A stretch of 64,000 nucleotides of DNA from PALSA-505 sp036502085. Its GTDB lineage: Bacteria; Actinomycetota; Actinomycetes; Streptosporangiales; Streptosporangiaceae. A model generated the notes under the pieces. That model was not told where the DNA came from. It did no database searches and saw only the letters and a list, made by a program, of their open reading frames with translations. The stretch covers positions 8,161 through 72,160 of the forward strand of contig DASXZD010000029.1 in NCBI GenBank assembly GCA_036502085.1, read 5' to 3'. The stretch's first letter is position 1. Every line of letters starts with the position of its first letter. Shown piece by piece: positions 58,858-64,000 of the stretch. A program made the translations under genes and the position numbers.

Positions 58858-59679
58858 TCAGACCACGGCCCCGTCGTCGGGGTCTGAGTCGTGCCGGTCG
58901 TCGCCCACCCGCAGGACCAGGATCGTGAAGCCCGCGATGAACGCGGCCACCGCGAAGAAGGCCGCCCAGCCGGGCACCGTCCAGCCCGCGAGCGTGGCCA
59001 CGACCAGGTAGCCGGGACCGCCGAACAGTCCGGTCCAGGCGCCCTTCGCCATCGGGTCCAGGATGATCCGCGGGGGCGGCGGCGGGATGAAGTGCTCGTC
59101 TGCCAGCGGGTCGGCGTCGGTGGCCCCGGGGAGGCTGCGCACCGGCGGCGGCGGACCGGCGGCCCCGCCCGGCCATCTGCTGCCGCTGGTGACCGGGAAC
59201 GGGAACGGGTCGGTGCCGACGGCGGGGAGTCCGCCGCCATCCGGGCCCGCGCCGGGGCGCCTGCCTGCACCCGCGCCCGGCGGACCGCCGGTGCCTGCGG
59301 CCAGGGATCCGTTGGTTTCGGGTGCGGCCGGTCCGCCGTTGCCAGTGACCGGGGAGCGGCCGGCGTCTGCGCCCGGCGGCGCGCTGGGATCACGGCCGGC
59401 CGGCCCGCCGGTATCGGTGCCCGGCAGCTCTCCGGAGGCCGCGCTGGATGATCCGCGGGCCGCCGCGTCCTCCGGATCGGCCTGCGACACCCCGCCGTCG
59501 TCTTCGGCAGTGGCGGGGCCGGGGGGCGGGGCGGGCTCGCCGAGCCCTTCGATCGCGGGCCAGGGGACGGGGGCGGTCCCGGTGTGTGAAGGTGCAGCGA
59601 AACGACCGATCAGGTCACGCCAGGCGGCGTCCTCCGCGCTGTCGCCGCCGGTCACTTCGGCGCTGTCGCCGTCAGTCAC
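58858..59679 (-). CDS. actinobacterial membrane protein with disordered N terminus
   Basis: 273 residues. EDAAWRDLIGRFA at the start, then ~150 residues of Gly/Pro/Ala low complexity. The conserved DEHFIPPPPPRIILDP motif is followed by two membrane helices (YLVVATLAGWTVPGWAAFFAVA, AFIAGFTILVLRVG). This architecture is common in actinomycetes; the role is unknown. In the same direction as, and 36 bases after, the hydrolase gene, with a cccgcc/ggcggg hairpin between. Confidence 0.75.
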   Translation of the reverse strand: MTDGDSAEVTGGDSAEDAAWRDLIGRFAAPSHTGTAPVPWPAIEGLGEPAPPPGPATAEDDGGVSQADPEDAAARGSSSAASGELPGTDTGGPAGRDPSAPPGADAGRSPVTGNGGPAAPETNGSLAAGTGGPPGAGAGRRPGAGPDGGGLPAVGTDPFPFPVTSGSRWPGGAAGPPPPVRSLPGATDADPLADEHFIPPPPPRIILDPMAKGAWTGLFGGPGYLVVATLAGWTVPGWAAFFAVAAFIAGFTILVLRVGDDRHDSDPDDGAVV

Positions 59680-59715
59680 GGCGTGGGGGTCACCTCCCGC
59701 CTGGCGGGCTTTTAG

Positions 59716-60474
59716 TTACTCCTTCGTCGCGGCACTGTGCGCCCGGACGAAGTCCAGGCTGCCGGCGAAGATGGCTGCTGCGTCATTGTCCAGAGTGGCT
59801 ACGTGATAGCTATTGTCGCAATCCCTGACGGTGAGCTGGTCGCCGGGAAGCGCCTCGCGGAGCAACCGCAGGCTCCTGGGGCCGACGACGTGGTCTTCGG
59901 TGCTGTAGTAGGCGAGCACGGGCTGGCGGATCTCGCCCAGCTGAGCCGCGGTGGCCTTCCACAGCCGGGGCAGCGTCGCCGCGGCCTTCACCGGGACCCG
60001 GTCGTAGCCGAGCTCGGCTACGCCCTCCTTCTTGATGTCGCTGGCGATTCCCTTCACCGAACGCAGCAGCAGCTTGGCCACAGGAAGCAGCGCGAAGACC
60101 ATGGAGTCGGCGGTCAGCGACGGGTTGACCACGACCACGCCGCGGATAGCCTCGCCGCGCAGCTCGGCCAGCCGCAGCGCGATGCAGCCGCCCATCGACA
60201 GGCCCATCACGAAGATCTCGTCCGCCCTGGCGCGCAGTTCCTGGTAGGCCCGGTCGGCCTCCGCGTACCAGTCCTCGGTGCCGGTCCTGGCCATGTCCTG
60301 CCAGGTCGTGCCGTGTCCGGGCAGCCGTGGCAGCGATACGGTCAAGCCCGCCTCGGCGAGGAACTCGGCCCACGCCCGCAGCGACTGCGGCGATCCGGTG
60401 AAGCCGTGGCACAGCAGCACGCCTACCGGCCCGCCCTCGTGAAGGAACGGCTCGGCGCCTGGCTTTACTGACAT
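59716..60474 (-). CDS. alpha/beta hydrolase, Est30-like carboxylesterase/monoacylglycerol lipase
   Basis: 252 residues. Oxyanion HGFTGSP, nucleophile elbow GLSMGG, an Asp in YYSTEDHVVGP and the His in CDNSYHVATLD complete the triad. Family of small lipases acting on short or medium acyl esters. Divergent from the acyltransferase gene, so a role in lipid turnover is plausible. Confidence 0.9.
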   Translation of the reverse strand: MSVKPGAEPFLHEGGPVGVLLCHGFTGSPQSLRAWAEFLAEAGLTVSLPRLPGHGTTWQDMARTGTEDWYAEADRAYQELRARADEIFVMGLSMGGCIALRLAELRGEAIRGVVVVNPSLTADSMVFALLPVAKLLLRSVKGIASDIKKEGVAELGYDRVPVKAAATLPRLWKATAAQLGEIRQPVLAYYSTEDHVVGPRSLRLLREALPGDQLTVRDCDNSYHVATLDNDAAAIFAGSLDFVRAHSAATKE

Positions 60475-60612
60475 CGCGTCGGATCCCTTCGAGCGTCAGT
60501 GGCTGCTGATGTCAGGCATCGTCGCACGGCCAGCCGCGTCCGCAAACAGCAGTGCTGGGAACAACATCATGCTTACGGTGCCGTATTCCAGGCCTCGTGG
60601 GAATATGTGTCC

Positions 60613-61428
60613 GTGTTCTACTGGCTAGCGAAGCTGATACTCGGCCCTTTCCTGAAGATGTTCCGGCCCTGGTCGGAGGGGACGCAGAACGTCCCCAGGG
60701 AGGGGCCGGCCGTCATCGCGAGCAACCACCTGTCGTTCGCCGATCACTTCTTCGGGCCGCTGCCGCTGCCGCGCAAGGTGGTCTACCTGGGCAAAGCGGA
60801 ATACTTCAACGGCCGCGGCGTCAAGGGCCTGATCAACAAAGCCTTCTTCGGGGGAGTGGGCGTAATCCCCATAGACCGGGCCGGCGGCGAGGCCAGCGAG
60901 CGGGCGCTGCGGACCGGGCTGCGCGTCCTGGCCGAGGGCAACCTGCTCGGCATCTACCCGGAGGGCACCAGGACCCCGGACGGGCGGCTGTACCGGGGCA
61001 AGACCGGGGTGGCCCGGCTGGCCCTGATGTCGCGGGTGCCGGTGATCCCGTGCGCGATGGTGGGCACCTTCGAGTTCCAGCCGCCGGGAAAGATCCGGCC
61101 CAGGCTGGGGATCCGCCCCGGCGTCCGGTTCGGCCAGCCGCTCGACTTCTCCCGCTACTACGGGATGGAGGCCGACCGGCTGGTGCTCCGCGCGGTCACC
61201 GACGAGATCATGTACGCGCTGATGAACCTGTCCGGCCAGGAGTACGTCGACCAGGACGCCGGGGACGCCAAGAAGGCCGGCGGAAGCGCGCACCGGCTGC
61301 GCATCCCCCGCCGCGGCGCAGACAGCCAGGCCGAAGATCAGCCCGAGGATCAGGGTGAGGCTCCCGAAAGCCAGGCCGCCGACGGCGAGGACGACCGGGA
61401 CGAGCTGCCGGCCAGCGAGGCGTCCTGA
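60613..61428 (+). CDS. plsC: 1-acyl-sn-glycerol-3-phosphate acyltransferase
   Basis: 271 residues from GTG 60613 (GTG 60607 also possible). NHLSFADHFF (catalytic HX4D), GVIPIDRAGG, PEGTRTPDG and PVIPCAMVGTFE are the four motifs of LPLAT enzymes. The C-terminal ~60 residues are acidic and disordered. Equivalent to M. tuberculosis Rv2182c in the same block. Makes phosphatidic acid or a related lipid. Confidence 0.93.
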   Translation: MFYWLAKLILGPFLKMFRPWSEGTQNVPREGPAVIASNHLSFADHFFGPLPLPRKVVYLGKAEYFNGRGVKGLINKAFFGGVGVIPIDRAGGEASERALRTGLRVLAEGNLLGIYPEGTRTPDGRLYRGKTGVARLALMSRVPVIPCAMVGTFEFQPPGKIRPRLGIRPGVRFGQPLDFSRYYGMEADRLVLRAVTDEIMYALMNLSGQEYVDQDAGDAKKAGGSAHRLRIPRRGADSQAEDQPEDQGEAPESQAADGEDDRDELPASEAS

Positions 61429-61465
61429 CCCACGGGCCGCCCGCCCCGGAACATCAGCCGCCCGG

Positions 61466-62995
<1,530 letters not shown>

Positions 62996-63001
62996 GGGCA
63001 C

Positions 63002-63007
63002 TAGTGT
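63002..63007 (+). promoter_or_regulatory. -10 box of a leaderless promoter for pfk
   Basis: TAGTGT ends seven bases before ATG 63015, within the 19-base gap between divergent genes. Confidence 0.5.
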
Positions 63008-63014
63008 TGCCTCC

Positions 63015-64000
63015 ATGCGAGTGGGAGTGCTGACCGGAGGCGGAGACTGCCCCGGACTGAACGCGGTCATCCGCGCCGTGGTCCGCCGTGGCGTGCAGGA
63101 GTACGGGTACGAGTTCGTCGGCTTCAGGGACGGCTGGCGCGGGCCGCTCGAGGGCGACACCGTGCCGCTTGACGTCCAGGCGGTGCGCGGCATCCTGCCC
63201 AGGGGCGGGACGATACTCGGCTCGTCGCGGACCAACCCGCTTCGCGAGGAGGCGGGCGGCGGCGGGATGTCCGGCGTCGAGCGGATCAAGGACAACCTGG
63301 CCGGCCTGGGCGTGGACGCGCTCGTCGTGATCGGCGGGGAGGACACGCTGGGCGTGGCCACCCGGCTGCACGCGCAGGGCGTCAGCGTGGTCGGCGTGCC
63401 CAAGACCATCGACAACGACCTGGGCGCGACCGACTACACGTTCGGCTTCGACACCGCGGTGAACATCGCGATGGAGGCGATCGACCGGCTGCACACCACC
63501 GCGGAGAGCCACCACCGCGCGCTGATCGTCGAGGTGATGGGGCGCAGCGCCGGCTGGATCGCGCTGCACGCGGGGCTGGCCGGCGGCGCGAACGTCATCC
63601 TGATCCCGGAGAAGCCGTTCAGCATCGAGAAGGTCTGCAGCTACGTGCAGCACCGGTTCCAGACCAGGTATGCGCCGATCGTGGTGGTCGCCGAGGGCGC
63701 GCACCCGGCCGACGGCGAGGGCGAGATCGGCAGCCAGCAGCTGGACGCGTTCGGCCACGTCAGGCTGGGCGGCATCGGCCAGATGCTGGCCGAGGAGATC
63801 GAGAAGCGGACCGGCAAGGAGGCCCGCTGCACGGTGCTCGGCCACACCCAGCGCGGCGGCACGCCGACCGCGTTCGACCGGGTGCTGGCCACCCGGTTCG
63901 GCGTGCACGCGATCGGGGCGGTCCGCGACGGCGCGTTCGGCATGATGATGTCGCTGCGCGGCACCGAGATCGTCCGGGTGCCGCTCGCCGACGCGACCCG
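63015..64000 (+). CDS. pfp: phosphofructokinase, probably pyrophosphate-dependent (3' truncated by window edge)
   Basis: The frame runs from ATG 63015 off the window (328 codons present). Group PFK-A: GGGDCPGLNAVIRAVV at the N terminus, catalytic TIDND (D133), MGRSAGWIALHAGLAGGA and GHTQRGGTP. Two positions decide the phosphoryl donor: the residue matching E. coli Gly104 is Asp (D110 in GGEDTLG) and that matching Gly124 is Lys (K130 in PKTIDND). Both are the pyrophosphate-type choice known from Amycolatopsis methanolica. ATP use cannot be ruled out without assay. Confidence 0.9.
   Translation, partial: MRVGVLTGGGDCPGLNAVIRAVVRRGVQEYGYEFVGFRDGWRGPLEGDTVPLDVQAVRGILPRGGTILGSSRTNPLREEAGGGGMSGVERIKDNLAGLGVDALVVIGGEDTLGVATRLHAQGVSVVGVPKTIDNDLGATDYTFGFDTAVNIAMEAIDRLHTTAESHHRALIVEVMGRSAGWIALHAGLAGGANVILIPEKPFSIEKVCSYVQHRFQTRYAPIVVVAEGAHPADGEGEIGSQQLDAFGHVRLGGIGQMLAEEIEKRTGKEARCTVLGHTQRGGTPTAFDRVLATRFGVHAIGAVRDGAFGMMMSLRGTEIVRVPLADAT

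Noticed and set aside
59680..59715. Rho-independent terminator between the hydrolase and membrane protein genes
   Set aside because: The cccgcc/ggcggg stem is short, with AAAA before it rather than a U-tract after it on the transcribed strand, and it overlaps the probable ribosome site of the next gene.

Overview
The window is GC-rich DNA (well above 65 percent by eye, with strong G/C at third codon positions) from an actinomycete. Evidence: a HrdB/SigA-type primary sigma factor, a ParE/ParC topoisomerase pair in addition to gyrase-type genes expected elsewhere, DUF3043, DUF5304, DUF397 and DUF7455 proteins, an aa3 oxidase with the actinobacterial CtaF subunit, a QcrCAB complex with a diheme cytochrome c, PimB'-like mannosyltransferase, and XRE/DUF397 pairs typical of spore-forming mycelial lineages. 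Topoisomerase IV and the many XRE/DUF397-type genes fit Streptomycetales/Streptosporangiales-like organisms better than mycobacteria. I cannot name the genus.

Layout. 0-7.5 kb: end of a tandem AAA protein, a large unknown protein, a PAS-PAS-GAF-PP2C phosphatase, the primary sigma factor and a small zinc-ribbon-like protein. 8-17 kb: parE, a polytopic membrane protein, parC, a short-chain dehydrogenase and a PfkB sugar/nucleoside kinase. 17-22 kb: small conserved proteins, an aldo/keto reductase, and a membrane-stress cluster pspA-pspAA-htpX-pspAB. 22-25.6 kb: erpA, adenosine-kinase-like adoK, then psuK-psuG for pseudouridine breakdown. 25.6-32.1 kb: a secreted S53 protease, CtaG-type assembly factor, TusA, and ctaC-ctaD-ctaF. 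32.2-38.4 kb: a histidine kinase/response regulator pair divergent from a four-gene ABC-2 transporter operon. 38.5-43.8 kb: an accessory island with DUF397/XRE, several small or frame-disrupted genes, an excisionase-like HTH gene, a radical SAM enzyme overlapping an APH-like kinase gene, and the C-terminal remnant of a serine recombinase. 44-48.3 kb: qcrB-qcrA-qcrC-ctaE. 48.4-64 kb: a receiver-like protein, trpD, an Lrp/AsnC-type RAM protein, a DEDDh exonuclease, a c-di-AMP (ydaO/yuaA) riboswitch before an NlpC/P60 hydrolase, pimB', a long-chain acyl-CoA ligase, a phosphoesterase, an SRPBCC protein, DUF5304, a lipase-like hydrolase, an acyl-glycerol-phosphate acyltransferase, glycerol kinase and the start of a phosphofructokinase.

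How it fits together. erpA, adoK, cta and qcr genes, trpD, the exonuclease, NlpC, pimB', fadD15, SRPBCC and plsC occur in the same general neighbourhood as in Mycobacterium tuberculosis (Rv2182c to Rv2204c), so most of 22-61 kb is an ancient actinobacterial block for respiration and envelope lipid synthesis. The two-component/ABC region and the accessory island sit between ctaCDF and qcrCAB and look like insertions into that block.

Two window-wide patterns stand out. First, at least nine gene ends carry short tandem duplications (9 to about 57 bp units) that include or copy the stop-codon region. Second, at least eight genes have a TANNNT hexamer 6-9 bases before the start codon and no Shine-Dalgarno, which predicts leaderless mRNAs. 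No tRNA, rRNA, CRISPR array or intact insertion sequence was seen.
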